A stretch of DNA of 64,000 bases, from positions 868,001 through 932,000 of the forward strand of contig NZ_JACBZT010000001.1 in NCBI RefSeq assembly GCF_013408985.1, written 5' to 3'. The stretch comes from Petropleomorpha daqingensis. Its GTDB lineage: Bacteria > Actinomycetota > Actinomycetes > Mycobacteriales > Geodermatophilaceae. A program made the translations under genes and the position numbers. Under the pieces are notes generated by a model, which did not search any database, was not told the DNA's origin, and saw only the letters and a program-made list of their open reading frames with translations. Shown piece by piece: positions 40,852-50,041 of this stretch (the stretch's first letter is position 1; each line of letters opens with the position of its first letter).

Positions 40852-41859
40852 TCACTCCGGGACGGCAGAGGGCTCTCCGGGCTGCGGCTCGGCGCCGGGC
40901 CGGCGGATGTCGGGCTCCAGGTAGATGACCCGGGCCTCGGGGACGGCCGCGCGGATCCGCGCCTCGGCCTCGTCGATCGCGTGCGCGATGCTCACGGCCG
41001 TCTCGTCGTGGCGGACGGCGATCTTGGCGCCGACGAGCAGCTCCTCGGGCCCGAGGTGCTGGGTGCGCATGTGGATGACCGACAGCGTGTGGTCGCCGCC
41101 TTCCAGCGCGTCCACGATGCTGCGCTGCACGTGCGGTGCGGCCGCCTCGCCGAGCAGCAGGCTCTTGGTCTCCACCCCGAGGATCGCCGCCACGGCGACG
41201 AGCAGGAGGCCGATCAGGATCGTGCCCAGCGCGTCGAAGACCGGCTCACCGGTCAGCGCGGAGAGCCCCACACCCAGCAGCGCGAAGAACAGGCCGGTCT
41301 CGGCCGCGGTGTCCTCCAGCAGGACGACGGGCAGCTCCGGGGCCCGGGCGTGCCGGATGAACTGCCAGTAGCTCTCCCCCGGCCGCCGGATCTCGTTGGT
41401 CTCCTTGAGAGCCGTGCGCAGCGAGAAGCCCTCGAGCACGATCGCGATGACGAGCACGCCGATCGCCCAGATCGGCGATTCCAGCTGCTCGGGGTGCTGC
41501 AGCTTGTGCACGCCCTCGTAGATCGCGAACAGGCCACCGACGCTGAACAGCACGATCGCGACGAGGAAGCCGTAGACGAAACGGTCGCGGCCGAAGCCGA
41601 ACGGGTGCTCGGGCGTGGCCGCGCGCTGGGCGCGCTTGCCGCCGACGAGCAGCAGCACCTGGTTGCCGGAGTCGGCCACCGAGTGGATGCCCTCGGCGAG
41701 CATCGAAGAGGCTCCGGTGACGAAGAAGGCGACGAACTTGGCGACTGCGATGCCGAGGTTGGCCAGCAGGGCCGCGATGATCGCCACGGTGCCGCCGCCG
41801 TGCCCGCCGCCCCCGCCGTGGGTGTCGGCCGTCGCGGCGGGCGCCGATTCGGTGGTCAT
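40852..41859 (-). CDS. cation diffusion facilitator transporter
   Basis: 335 residues with a Gly/His-rich N-tail (THGGGGGHGGG), about six membrane segments, and the metal-site helix EGIHSVADSGNQVLL. The cytoplasmic C-terminal domain is present (DHTLSVIHMRTQHLGPEELL). The family exports Zn, Mn or Fe, but the substrate here is unassigned. ATG 41859 overlaps the SIS gene stop (ATGA at 41856), so it is the last gene of the manB-Trm112-SIS transcript. Confidence 0.9.
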   Translation of the reverse strand: MTTESAPAATADTHGGGGGHGGGTVAIIAALLANLGIAVAKFVAFFVTGASSMLAEGIHSVADSGNQVLLLVGGKRAQRAATPEHPFGFGRDRFVYGFLVAIVLFSVGGLFAIYEGVHKLQHPEQLESPIWAIGVLVIAIVLEGFSLRTALKETNEIRRPGESYWQFIRHARAPELPVVLLEDTAAETGLFFALLGVGLSALTGEPVFDALGTILIGLLLVAVAAILGVETKSLLLGEAAAPHVQRSIVDALEGGDHTLSVIHMRTQHLGPEELLVGAKIAVRHDETAVSIAHAIDEAEARIRAAVPEARVIYLEPDIRRPGAEPQPGEPSAVPE

Positions 41860-42998
41860 CCGTGGTGTGCCCTCTCGGAGTCGAGTGCCAGCGCCAGGTA
41901 GACGGCGCTGAAGTCGGCGACGGCCAGCTGGCGGGCCAGTCGCGGGAGCCGGGGGTAGCGCTCGGGCTCGCCGTGCTCGGCCAGCGCGCTGACCGGGACG
42001 TTGTGCGCCGTGGCGGTGCGCAGCACCTCGCTCATCGCCTCGGCGGCCGAGCGCGGTTCGCGTTCCGCGGCGTCGGCCGCGCCGGCGTCGGTGTCGCGGA
42101 TGGTGAGCAGCCGCAGCCGCCGGCCGGTGTCCTCGGCCCGGTCGCGGAAGAAGTCGTCCGCCCCGTCGGAGGCGGTCAGCGGACCGCCGAGGACGGCCTC
42201 GGCGGCCACCCGCTGGTCGGGCAGCCGGAAGCTCGCCACGGGCAGCCCGGCGAGCGTGGCCAGCTGGTCGGCGATCCGGGTCGCGGCGGCCCCCGCGAGC
42301 GGGCCCTCGGCGGCGATGACCGGCAGCGCGTCGAGCAGCTCGAGCGCCAGCGTCTTCGCCGGGTTCACGAAGGACTCCTGGGCCGGGCCGCACTCACCGG
42401 CCACCTCGTCGAGCGCCGCCGCGACGGCCTCGCAGTCGGCGGTCGACTCGGCCAGCAGCCCGAGGTCGACGGCCAGCCGCAGCAGCGGGGTGAGCATCGA
42501 CCACAGCGTGGTGTGCCGGACCCGCGAGGAGGGCAGGGCGACGTAGGGCGCCCGGGCGCTCGAGCAGGCGGCGTGCAGCGGCGCACCCTCGGCGCCGATG
42601 CCCAGCAGGGCCACACCGCGGCGGGCGGCGTCGTAGGCGGGCCCGACGGCGTACCGCCCGGCACCGGTCCGGGTCGCGACGACGGCGATGTCGGTCGGGC
42701 CGGTCCACACCGGCAGCACCGGTCCCGGGACGACGTCCACCGTGACCGGGCTGCTCGGTCCCAGAAGCGCGCGCAGCACCGAGGCGGCGACCGCGCCCTC
42801 GCGGCGGGCGACGATCACCAGCCCGCGCGGCCGGCCGCCGGCGGTGACCCGTTCCAGGCCGGCCTCCTCGGTCAGCCGCGAGGTCTCGCGCACCTGGGCG
42901 CCGGCACCGGCGACCGCGGGGAGCAGTCCGCGGGGATCGCGGGCGCGGAGCAGGTCGAGGTCGTCGAGGACCTCCTCGGCGAGCTCCGGCGACGTCAT
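41856..42998 (-). CDS. SIS-domain sugar isomerase-like protein (Rv3256c-like)
   Basis: 380 residues from ATG 42998. It has two SIS-type halves with GRPRGLVIVARREGAVAASVL and FVNPAKTLALELLDALPVIAAEG. It resembles the phosphoglucose/phosphomannose isomerase-like TobH/Rv3256c group located next to manB in mycobacteria. Catalysis is not demonstrated for this group, and several active-site residues of PgmI are not obvious here. It overlaps both neighbours by 4 bases (ATGA), showing tight coupling. Confidence 0.78.
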   Translation of the reverse strand: MTSPELAEEVLDDLDLLRARDPRGLLPAVAGAGAQVRETSRLTEEAGLERVTAGGRPRGLVIVARREGAVAASVLRALLGPSSPVTVDVVPGPVLPVWTGPTDIAVVATRTGAGRYAVGPAYDAARRGVALLGIGAEGAPLHAACSSARAPYVALPSSRVRHTTLWSMLTPLLRLAVDLGLLAESTADCEAVAAALDEVAGECGPAQESFVNPAKTLALELLDALPVIAAEGPLAGAAATRIADQLATLAGLPVASFRLPDQRVAAEAVLGGPLTASDGADDFFRDRAEDTGRRLRLLTIRDTDAGAADAAEREPRSAAEAMSEVLRTATAHNVPVSALAEHGEPERYPRLPRLARQLAVADFSAVYLALALDSERAHHG

Positions 42999-43180
42999 CT
43001 CTGCCGGGCCTCGTCCAGCAGTAGCACGGGGATGCCGTCGCGCACCGGGAACGCGCGCGAGCAGGTCGGGCACACGAGCTCGCCGGCCGGCTCGTCGACC
43101 TCCAGCCGGGTGTGGTGGGTGTCGGGGCAGGCGAGGATCTCGAGCAGGACGGGGTCGAGGCCCAGAGGTCCAGTGGTCAT
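42995..43180 (-). CDS. Trm112-like zinc-binding protein
   Basis: 61 residues. The sequence LLEILACPDTHHTRLEVDEP, then ELVCPTCSRAFPVRDGIPVLL, gives the CPxTH and CxxC zinc pattern of the Trm112/UPF0434 family, which activates methyltransferases or supports lipid-related enzymes. It is encoded between manB and the SIS gene, as in mycobacteria, with ATGA overlaps on both sides. Confidence 0.9.
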   Translation of the reverse strand: MTTGPLGLDPVLLEILACPDTHHTRLEVDEPAGELVCPTCSRAFPVRDGIPVLLLDEARQR

Positions 43181-44541
43181 GCGCGCACCATCTCCAAGAC
43201 TCGGTCCCGCAGCTCCGCCATGCGGGCGGCGTCGGGTGCCTCCACGTTGAGCCGCAGCAGCGGCTCGGTGTTGCTGGCCCGCAGGTTGAACCAGGACCCG
43301 TCGGGCAGCGTGACGGTGAGCCCGTCGAGCTCGTCGACGGTGACGCCGTCGGTCTCCTCGTAGGCCTTGCGGACGGCGGCCGTGCGCTCCGCGGCGTCGG
43401 CCACCGTCGAGTTGATCTCGCCGGAGGCGGCGTAGCGGGAGTACGCCCCGGCCAGCTCCGACAGCGGCCGGGACTGCTCGCCGAGCGCGGCCAGCACGTG
43501 CATCGCCGCGAGCATGCCGGTGTCGGCGCGCCAGAAGTCGCGGAAGTAGTAGTGCGCCGAGTGCTCGCCCCCGAAGACGGCGTCGGTGCGGGCCATCTCG
43601 GCCTTGATGAAGGAGTGCCCGACCCGCGTGCGGACCGGCTCGCCGCCGTGCTCGCGCACGATCTCCGGCACCGCCCGCGAGGTGATCAGGTTGTGGATGA
43701 TCGTCGTCCCGCGGCCCTTGGCCAGCTCCCGGACGGCGACCAGCGCGGTGATCGCCGACGGCGGGACCGCCTCGCCGCGCTCGTCGACGACGAAGACGCG
43801 GTCGGCGTCGCCGTCGAAGGCCAGCCCGAGGTCGGCCCCGTGCTCGCGGACCGCCGCCTGCAGGTCGACCAGGTTGGCCGGGTCGAGCGGGTTGGCCTCG
43901 TGGTTGGGGAAGGAGCCGTCGAGCTCGAAGTACAGCGGGACGACGGTGAGCGGCAGCCCGTCGAGGACGACGGGGACCGTGTGCCCGCCCATGCCGTTGC
44001 CGGCGTCGACGACCACCCGGAGCGGGCGGATCGACGAGAGGTCGACCAGCGAGCGGAGGTGGGCGGCGTACTCGGGCAGCAGGTCGCGGGAGGTGACCTC
44101 GCCGACCCGTTCGGGCTCGCGGTCGTAGGAGTCGCGCTCGGCCAGCTCGCGGATCTGCACCAGACCGGACTCCTGACCGATCGGCGCCGCGCCGGCCCGG
44201 CACAGCTTGATGCCGTTGTACTGGGCGGGGTTGTGGCTGGCGGTGAACATCGCGCCGGGCACGTCGAGGGAGCCGGCGGCGAAGTACAGCAGATCGGTCG
44301 AGCCGAGCCCGGCCTCGATCACGTCGACGCCGCGGCTGATCACGCCCTCGGCGAAGGCCCGGGACAGGGGCACCGACGACTCGCGCATGTCGTGCGCGGT
44401 GACGATGGTGCTCGCGCCGCTCTCGGCGGAGACGAACTCGGCGAAGGCGGCCCCGAGCGCGCGGGCGACGTCCTCGTCCCACTGGTCGGGCACGACCCCG
44501 CGGACGTCGTAGGCCTTGACGATCGAGGAGAGGTCCGGCAC
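43177..44541 (-). CDS. manB: phosphomannomutase/phosphoglucomutase
   Basis: 454 residues. It converts mannose-6-P to mannose-1-P for GDP-mannose. The phosphoserine loop TASHNPAQYNG (Ser near 101), the metal loop DGDADRVF and the sugar loop GGEHSAHYYF are complete. GTG 44541 lies 7 nt after TAGGGT, which marks a leaderless promoter. It is the first gene of manB-Trm112-SIS-CDF. Confidence 0.95.
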   Translation of the reverse strand: MPDLSSIVKAYDVRGVVPDQWDEDVARALGAAFAEFVSAESGASTIVTAHDMRESSVPLSRAFAEGVISRGVDVIEAGLGSTDLLYFAAGSLDVPGAMFTASHNPAQYNGIKLCRAGAAPIGQESGLVQIRELAERDSYDREPERVGEVTSRDLLPEYAAHLRSLVDLSSIRPLRVVVDAGNGMGGHTVPVVLDGLPLTVVPLYFELDGSFPNHEANPLDPANLVDLQAAVREHGADLGLAFDGDADRVFVVDERGEAVPPSAITALVAVRELAKGRGTTIIHNLITSRAVPEIVREHGGEPVRTRVGHSFIKAEMARTDAVFGGEHSAHYYFRDFWRADTGMLAAMHVLAALGEQSRPLSELAGAYSRYAASGEINSTVADAAERTAAVRKAYEETDGVTVDELDGLTVTLPDGSWFNLRASNTEPLLRLNVEAPDAARMAELRDRVLEMVRA

Positions 44542-44548
44542 AGCCGAA

Positions 44549-44554
44549 ACCCTA
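44549..44554 (-). promoter_or_regulatory. -10 element TAGGGT for manB
   Basis: TAGGGT on the minus strand, 7 nt before GTG 44541, within the short gap to the DUF3499 gene. Confidence 0.6.
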
Positions 44555-44576
44555 TAAGGGAGCTGTGGACGCGGCC

Positions 44577-44930
44577 CTACGGGAGATCGGGCAGGACCCG
44601 CAGGTGTCCGCGGCGGGTGCCGGAGCCGTCGTCGGCCGGGTTGCGCGGCGGCTCGGGGCGGGCCGCCTCACGGACGGCGTCGGCGAGGGCCAGCAGGTCG
44701 TCGCCGGTCGGGCCGGAGTCCTCGACGTCGATCTCGTGGCGCACGACCTCCCAGCCCCGCGGCACGGTCAGCCGCTGGGCGTGGAACTCGCACAGGTCGT
44801 AGCTGTGCGGCTCGGAGAACGTGGCCAACGGACCGACGACAGCGGTCGACTCGGCGTAGACGTAGGTCAAGGTCGCCGCCGCCGGTTGCGCGCAGCCGCT
44901 GCGCGAGCAGCGACGTGACTGCCTCACCAC
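44577..44930 (-). CDS. DUF3499 protein (Rv3258c-like)
   Basis: 117 residues from GTG 44930, which GAGG precedes. It has a cysteine-rich N-terminus (RRCSRSGCAQPAAATLTYVYAES), the hallmark of DUF3499, and CEFHAQRL later, probably a metal site. The C-tail is disordered. It lies between whiB2 and manB in many actinobacteria. The frame continues upstream to 45443, but that extension antisense to the metallopeptidase gene is not credible. Confidence 0.88.
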   Translation of the reverse strand: MVRQSRRCSRSGCAQPAAATLTYVYAESTAVVGPLATFSEPHSYDLCEFHAQRLTVPRGWEVVRHEIDVEDSGPTGDDLLALADAVREAARPEPPRNPADDGSGTRRGHLRVLPDLP

Positions 44931-45124
44931 CGGTTCCTCACGCTGGGCACAGTAATAGTGCATACGCCGACTTGGCAGCAGGCGCACCGTGAATATCGGG
45001 AGAGGTCTCGGGGCGGAGGCACCATCCTGCACGATGACCTCTCGGGTTTCCACCCCCGGTCGCGCCGCGCCCACCGCGCTGAGCAGGACCGCGGCACCCG
45101 GGCGGCCGTACGCTCGCACCCGAC

Positions 45125-45583
45125 ATGACCCGACCACCCTCCCGATCCCGCCGCGACCGCCACGGGCGCGGGCTGCGGGGACGCCTGGTGCCCGACGGGG
45201 TGCCGCTGGCCCGCAGCCGCGCCGAGCGGTTCGACGACCTCGTGCTCGACGCCGTCGAGGACCTCGAGCGGCGCTGGGAGCGGGAGCTGGCGGGCGTGGA
45301 GTTCGCGGTCGAGGACGTGCCTTGGGTCGAGCACACCAGCCCCGAGGAGGTCGTGCTGGACGCCGACGTCCTGGACGACGACAGCGTCCCGCTGGCCCGC
45401 GTGCTGCCGGCGCACCGGGAGAACGGCCGCGACGTCCCGCCACGGATCATCGTCTACCGCCGGCCGCTGGAGATCCGCGCGCACGACCGCGACGACCTCG
45501 CCGACCTGGTGCGCGACGTCGTCGTCGACCAGGTCGCCGTGCTGCTGGGCCGCGATCCGGAGGAGATCGACCCGACCGGCTAG
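45125..45583 (+). CDS. metallopeptidase-family protein lacking HExxH (Rv3259-like)
   Basis: 152 residues resembling the DUF1025 zincin-like family: ERFDDLVLDAVEDLERRWER and GVEFAVEDVP, then PRIIVYRRPLEIRAHDRDDL. At the place of the zinc-binding HExxH the sequence is VVVDQVAVLLG, so neither His nor the catalytic Glu is present. It is likely a non-catalytic member. It is divergent from the DUF3499 gene across 194 bases. A TACGCT hexamer lies 10 nt before the ATG. Confidence 0.8.
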   Translation: MTRPPSRSRRDRHGRGLRGRLVPDGVPLARSRAERFDDLVLDAVEDLERRWERELAGVEFAVEDVPWVEHTSPEEVVLDADVLDDDSVPLARVLPAHRENGRDVPPRIIVYRRPLEIRAHDRDDLADLVRDVVVDQVAVLLGRDPEEIDPTG

Positions 45584-45627
45584 CTCCCGGACGACGGTGG
45601 GCAGCGGAGGCACCACCGGGTCCTGCG

Positions 45628-46521
45628 ATGCTGAGCCCGATGGACGTCCAGACGGCGAACGGGCCGGCCCTCCCGCTCGGGATCGCCGTCGCCGTCGGCG
45701 TCCTCGCGCTCGCGCTGGCGGTGGCGCTGGTGATCTCGTGGCGCCGTCCGCACAACCCGGCGGCGAGCCCGGCGCAGCCGCCACCTCCGGGCTCCTACCC
45801 CGACGACGACCTGCCCTCCTTCCGCGAGCACCCGCCCGGGTTCCCCCAGGCGCGGCCGGTGCCGTCGGGGGTGGCCGCGCGGGCGGTTCCGGCGACGTCC
45901 GGTGCCGGGAGCAACCCGGTGCGGATGCTGACCCTCATGGCCCTGCTGGCGCTGCTGCTGGTCGTCGCGGCCGCGACGGTGGCGGCGGTCGCGGCGGCAG
46001 CCGACCGCGCCCCGGCGTCCGGGAGCCCGCCGCCCGCGCCGGCCACCGCCACCGGTGCCCTGGCCGCGCGGGGGGCGTTCGGCGGCGTCGTCCTCGAGCG
46101 CCACCCGGCCGGGATCACCGTCACCTACCCGACCCTGACCGTGGCCCTGACCGACCCGACGACGGCGCAGGCCCACGTGCAGCTGCCGACCTGGAACTGC
46201 ATGACCGACCGGCCGCCCGCCGATCCCGCCGCGGCCGGCTGCCGGGCCACCGCGGCCCAGTACGCCGACCTGCCGGCGCCGGCGCTCCGGGCGGCCCGGG
46301 TCGGCGACGGCCTGCGACTGCACGGCCGGTTCCCGACCTACGTCCGGCCGCCGAGCGGCGACGCCGTGTACACCGGCCGGGTCTACGACCTGGTCGTCAC
46401 GCTGCGGCCGGGCCGGCAGCTGCCGGACGGGTGGACGGCGGCCTCCGGCGAGCTGTCCCTCGCCGGCGGGCTCACCGCGTCCCTGGACGGCGACGGGACC
46501 GCGCTGCACCCCGGCGGCTGA
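45628..46521 (+). CDS. two-pass membrane protein with extracellular domain
   Basis: 297 residues from ATG 45628 (ATG 45640 possible). Two hydrophobic segments (about 17-37 and 110-133) are separated by a Pro-rich cytoplasmic loop. The C-terminal half is extracytoplasmic with a Cys pair (WNCMTDR, AAGCRA) likely forming a disulfide, and ends in beta-rich sequence. No family is recognised. It ends three bases before a convergent gene. Confidence 0.6.
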   Translation: MLSPMDVQTANGPALPLGIAVAVGVLALALAVALVISWRRPHNPAASPAQPPPPGSYPDDDLPSFREHPPGFPQARPVPSGVAARAVPATSGAGSNPVRMLTLMALLALLLVVAAATVAAVAAAADRAPASGSPPPAPATATGALAARGAFGGVVLERHPAGITVTYPTLTVALTDPTTAQAHVQLPTWNCMTDRPPADPAAAGCRATAAQYADLPAPALRAARVGDGLRLHGRFPTYVRPPSGDAVYTGRVYDLVVTLRPGRQLPDGWTAASGELSLAGGLTASLDGDGTALHPGG

Positions 46522-46524
46522 CCC

Positions 46525-47358
46525 TCACGCAGCGGCCGGCCACGGGGTCCAGGGCAGCCGCGGACGCGGGCCGCCGGTCGCGGTCAGCGAGACCAGGGGC
46601 GAGCCCATCGCCCGCCGCAGTCCGCCGTCCGGCGCGGTGCCCCACCACGGCCAGCGGTCGCCGCCCTCGAGCAGCGTGAGCAGCGCCGCGCGCGGCCGCT
46701 CGGGAGACCCGACCACCGCGAGCTCGAGCTGGCCGATGGCGGCGTGCACCCGAGCCGCCGTGCGCAGGAAGGTGCGGGCCCGCCGTTCCGGCTCGGCGGC
46801 CAGGAGGGCCGGCAGCGCCCTGTCGAGGGCGCGCGGATCGGTCGTCCGGGACACCGGCCCGAGCTCGTCGAGCGCGTCGACCAGCTGCTCGCTGCGGGCG
46901 CTGCCGAAGGCGGCGGTCGGCGTCCCGGCGGCGAGTGCCGGGGTGGTGGGGCAGCCCAGCGGCAGGCCGGCGAACCGCAGCGTCCACGGCCGGCGCAGGC
47001 CGTCGAGGAGGTCGAGCACACCGGCGGCGAGCTGGGCGGCGGCATCGGGATCGGCGGCGAGCAGCCGGGCCGGCGGCCGACCGGTCGGGGCGAGGGCGGC
47101 CGGCGCGCCGCCGAGCAGGGTGGCCTCCACGACGACCCCCCGGGAGCGGAGGTCGAGCAGCGCCAGGCCCACCGGCGCGTCCAGGGGGTGCGGCTCCACC
47201 ACGACGGCGACCGGCCGGGCCACGGCCGAGGCGGTCAGGACGGCGGTCAGCCACGGCCCGCGGGCCGGGATCGGCGCGCGCAACCGGGCCATGAGCGGGG
47301 CCGCCGCGCGGATCTCCCGGACCACCCGTTCGCGACCGCGCACGACCCGGGCTCCCAC
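46525..47358 (-). CDS. hypothetical cytoplasmic protein
   Basis: 277 residues from GTG 47358. It is Ala/Leu/Arg-rich with no signal or membrane segment. Recognisable elements are VVVEPHPLDAPVGLALLDLRSRGVVVEATLL and LLDGLRRPWTLRFAGLPLGCP, but no family is identified. It lies downstream of the whiB2 terminator and may use its own promoter. Confidence 0.55.
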   Translation of the reverse strand: MGARVVRGRERVVREIRAAAPLMARLRAPIPARGPWLTAVLTASAVARPVAVVVEPHPLDAPVGLALLDLRSRGVVVEATLLGGAPAALAPTGRPPARLLAADPDAAAQLAAGVLDLLDGLRRPWTLRFAGLPLGCPTTPALAAGTPTAAFGSARSEQLVDALDELGPVSRTTDPRALDRALPALLAAEPERRARTFLRTAARVHAAIGQLELAVVGSPERPRAALLTLLEGGDRWPWWGTAPDGGLRRAMGSPLVSLTATGGPRPRLPWTPWPAAA

Positions 47359-47370
47359 GCCCTCATACGA

Positions 47371-47405
47371 CCACAGCCGCCGACCGGAACGGTCGGCGGC
47401 TGTGG
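47371..47405. terminator. whiB2 terminator, perfect 15-bp stem
   Basis: CCACAGCCGCCGACC-ggaac-GGTCGGCGGCTGTGG, 21 bases after the whiB2 stop on the minus strand. Confidence 0.85.
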
Positions 47406-47425
47406 GGAGCCCTCGGGGGGGGTGG

Positions 47426-47794
47426 CTAGACGGCGCGGCGGCGCAGGCGGCGCCGCTCGCGCTCGGAGAGCCCGCCCCAGATGCCGAAGCGCTCGTCGTT
47501 GGCCAGCGCGTACTCCAGGCACTCGGCCTTGACCTCGCAGCCGGTGCAGATCTTCTTGGCCTCGCGCGTCGAGCCGCCCTTCTCGGGGAAGAACGCCTCC
47601 GGGTCGGTCTCGGCGCACAGCGCCCGCTCCTGCCACGACTGGGCGTCGGCCTCCAGGCCGATGCCCAGCAGGCCCGCGATCCCCGGGCCGCCGCCCAGAG
47701 GGCCGACGACGCCGCGGTCGGAACCCAGGCCGAACCGGTCGGCGGACCGGTCACCCGTGCCCATGTAGTCGCTCAACCACGACACCTCCGCCAT
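47426..47794 (-). CDS. whiB2: WhiB2/WhmD-type Fe-S regulator
   Basis: 122 residues from ATG 47794, with GAGAGGGG upstream. It has four conserved Cys (ALCAETDPEAFF ... KKICTGCEVKAECLEYA), the GIWGG turn and the basic tail RERRRLRRR. WhiB2 is needed for septum formation. The gene is at its usual place upstream of the fbiA/fbiB genes and is read divergently from them across 229 bases. Confidence 0.93.
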   Translation of the reverse strand: MAEVSWLSDYMGTGDRSADRFGLGSDRGVVGPLGGGPGIAGLLGIGLEADAQSWQERALCAETDPEAFFPEKGGSTREAKKICTGCEVKAECLEYALANDERFGIWGGLSERERRRLRRRAV

Positions 47795-48023
47795 GACGAT
47801 GCGTCCCCTCTCGCTGTCGCCCCACGGCGCGGCCCCCGGGACTCTCCCGGACCGCTGCACGCGATGACACCGCGGGAATTACACGCGTGTCGTTGCAAGG
47901 CCGTCAACTTCGCTCGTTGTAAGCGGATCGCCACAGAAACCCCAGGTGTCACGCCTGTTCGTCACTTTCTCGCCAGGGCACCCGACACGCCGGGTGAACA
48001 GTCGACAACTGCCATGCGGCACG

Positions 48024-48986
48024 ATGCGTTTCGTGGACTTCGTCGTTCTGGCCGGAGGGGTGGGGGGAGCCCGCTTCCTCCGGGGGTTGCGGGCGGCGGC
48101 CCCGGAGGCCGGGATCACGGCGATCGTCAACACCGGCGACGACGTCACGCTGCACGGCCTGCGCATCTGCCCCGATCTCGACAGCGTGGTCTACACGCTC
48201 GGCGGCGGCATCGACGAGGAACGCGGCTGGGGCCGGGCGGGTGAGAGCTGGACGGTCAAGGAGGAGCTGACCGGCTACGGCGCTGATCCGGACTGGTTCG
48301 GGCTCGGCGACCGCGACCTCGCCACCCACCTGATCCGCACCCGGATGCTCGACGCCGGCTACCCGTTGTCGCAGGTCACCGCGGCACTTGCGGACCGCTG
48401 GCAGCCCGGGGTCACGGTGCTGCCGATGAGCGACGAGCGGGTCGAGACGCACGTCGTCGTCACCGACCCCGAGGACGGCCGGCAGCGGGCCCTGCACTTC
48501 CAGGAGTGGTGGGTGCGCTACCGGGCGGAGCTGCCACCCCGGTCGTTCGTGCAGGTCGGGGTCGAGTCGGCGCGCCCAGCACCCGGAGTGACCGAGGCCC
48601 TCGCCTCCGCGGACGCCGTCCTCCTCGCCCCGAGCAACCCCGTCGTGTCGATCGGCACGATCCTCGGCGTGCCCGGGCTGCGGGACGCGCTGCTGGCCAC
48701 CCCGGGCCGGATCGTCGGCGTCTCCCCCATCGTCGGCGGCGCCGTCGTCCGCGGGATGGCCGACAAGTGCCTGCCCGTGCTCGGCATCGAGGTCAGCGCG
48801 GAGGGGGTCGGGCGGCACTACGGCGCCCGCGCGGACGGCGGACTGCTCGACGCGTGGCTGGTGGCGCCGGAGGACACCGCCGAGATCCCCGGGGTCGACG
48901 TCCGCCGGGTGCCGCTGCTCATGTCGAACCCGGACACGACCGCGGCCCTCGCCCGCGCCACCCTGGACGCCGCCGGTGTCCGCTGA
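48024..48986 (+). CDS. fbiA: 2-phospho-L-lactate/PEP transferase of F420 biosynthesis
   Basis: 320 residues from ATG 48024. It joins the activated phosphoenolpyruvate/lactate unit to Fo to make (dehydro)F420-0. Family features: [34 protein letters not shown], and [17 protein letters not shown]. It overlaps fbiB by 11 bases in the same direction. Confidence 0.95.
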   Translation: MRFVDFVVLAGGVGGARFLRGLRAAAPEAGITAIVNTGDDVTLHGLRICPDLDSVVYTLGGGIDEERGWGRAGESWTVKEELTGYGADPDWFGLGDRDLATHLIRTRMLDAGYPLSQVTAALADRWQPGVTVLPMSDERVETHVVVTDPEDGRQRALHFQEWWVRYRAELPPRSFVQVGVESARPAPGVTEALASADAVLLAPSNPVVSIGTILGVPGLRDALLATPGRIVGVSPIVGGAVVRGMADKCLPVLGIEVSAEGVGRHYGARADGGLLDAWLVAPEDTAEIPGVDVRRVPLLMSNPDTTAALARATLDAAGVR

Positions 48987-50037
48987 ACCACCGGCCGGCT
49001 ACTCGGTCCACCCCGTCCCCGGCCTGCCCGAGTTCTCCCCCGGCGACGACCTGGCCGGGGCGATCGCGGCGGCCGCCCCCTGGCTGGCCGACGGCGACGT
49101 CGTCGTCGTCACGAGCAAGGTGGTCTCCAAGGTGGAGGGCCGGCTGGTCCGCGTCGAGCCGGGCGAGGACCGCGAGGCCGCGCGCCAGCGGGCGATCGAC
49201 GCGGAGTCGGTGCGGGTCGTGGCCCGGCGCGGGCCGCTGCGCATCGTCGAGACCCGGCACGGCTGGGTGGTGGCCGCGGCCGGCATCGACGCCTCCAACG
49301 TCCCCGGCGACGCGCTCGTGCTGCTCCCCGAGGACGCCGACGCCTCCGCGAGCGACCTGCGCACGCGGCTGGCCGAGCTGCTCGGCGTGGACGTCGCCGT
49401 CGTCGTCAGCGACACCTTCGGGCGCGCCTGGCGGGAGGGGCTCACCGACGTCGCGGTCGGCGCGGCCGGCATCGCCCCCCTCGAGGACTTCCGCGGCGCG
49501 GTCGACCGGCACGGCAACACCCTGGAGACGACGCAGGTCGCCGTCGTCGACGAGCTGGCCTCGGCCGCCGACCTGGTCAAGGGCAAGCTCGCGGGGGTCC
49601 CGGTCGCGGTGGTCCGCGGGCTGCCCCTGCGGCGGCCGGCCGGCGAGGACCCGGGCACCCGGCCGCTGGTCCGGCTGGGCCCCGGCGACCTCTTCCCGTA
49701 CGGCAGCCGCGACCTGGTCGCCTCCCGCGCGCCGGCCGAGGACCTGCTGCCGCGCGACGGCGAGCTGGCCGCCGTCGCCGAGGCGTTCCGGGTCGCCAGC
49801 GCCGCGCTGCCGGAGTTCCCCGTCGTCCTGCGCTACGGCGGCGAGGAGGACGGCGTGGTCGACGTCCACCTGCCCGACCGGGCGACGGTGACCTCCGCGC
49901 TCAACCTCGGGGCGCTGCTCGGCGCCGTGGTCGTGCAACTGCACGCCGACGGCTGGCGCACCCGGTGGGAGCCGGTCGGCACACCCGGCGGCAGCTCGCT
50001 CATGGGCCGGCTCTGGCTGGGGACGGCGCCCCCGTGA
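48976..50037 (+). CDS. fbiB: F420-0:gamma-glutamyl ligase, FbiB with short C-terminal region
   Basis: 353 residues from GTG 48976. The N-terminal CofE domain (about 1-245) is intact: [53 protein letters not shown] and [12 protein letters not shown]. After it, M. tuberculosis FbiB has a 200-residue FMN-binding nitroreductase-fold domain that reduces dehydro-F420-0, whereas here about 105 residues remain. It therefore probably adds glutamates, while the reductive step may need another protein. Confidence 0.9.
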   Translation: MSAEPPAGYSVHPVPGLPEFSPGDDLAGAIAAAAPWLADGDVVVVTSKVVSKVEGRLVRVEPGEDREAARQRAIDAESVRVVARRGPLRIVETRHGWVVAAAGIDASNVPGDALVLLPEDADASASDLRTRLAELLGVDVAVVVSDTFGRAWREGLTDVAVGAAGIAPLEDFRGAVDRHGNTLETTQVAVVDELASAADLVKGKLAGVPVAVVRGLPLRRPAGEDPGTRPLVRLGPGDLFPYGSRDLVASRAPAEDLLPRDGELAAVAEAFRVASAALPEFPVVLRYGGEEDGVVDVHLPDRATVTSALNLGALLGAVVVQLHADGWRTRWEPVGTPGGSSLMGRLWLGTAPP

Positions 50038-50041
50038 CCGC

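Noticed and set aside
44577-45443. Extended 288-residue form of the DUF3499 gene
   Set aside because: The extension lies antisense to the Rv3259-like gene. The conserved Cys motif starts just after GTG 44930.
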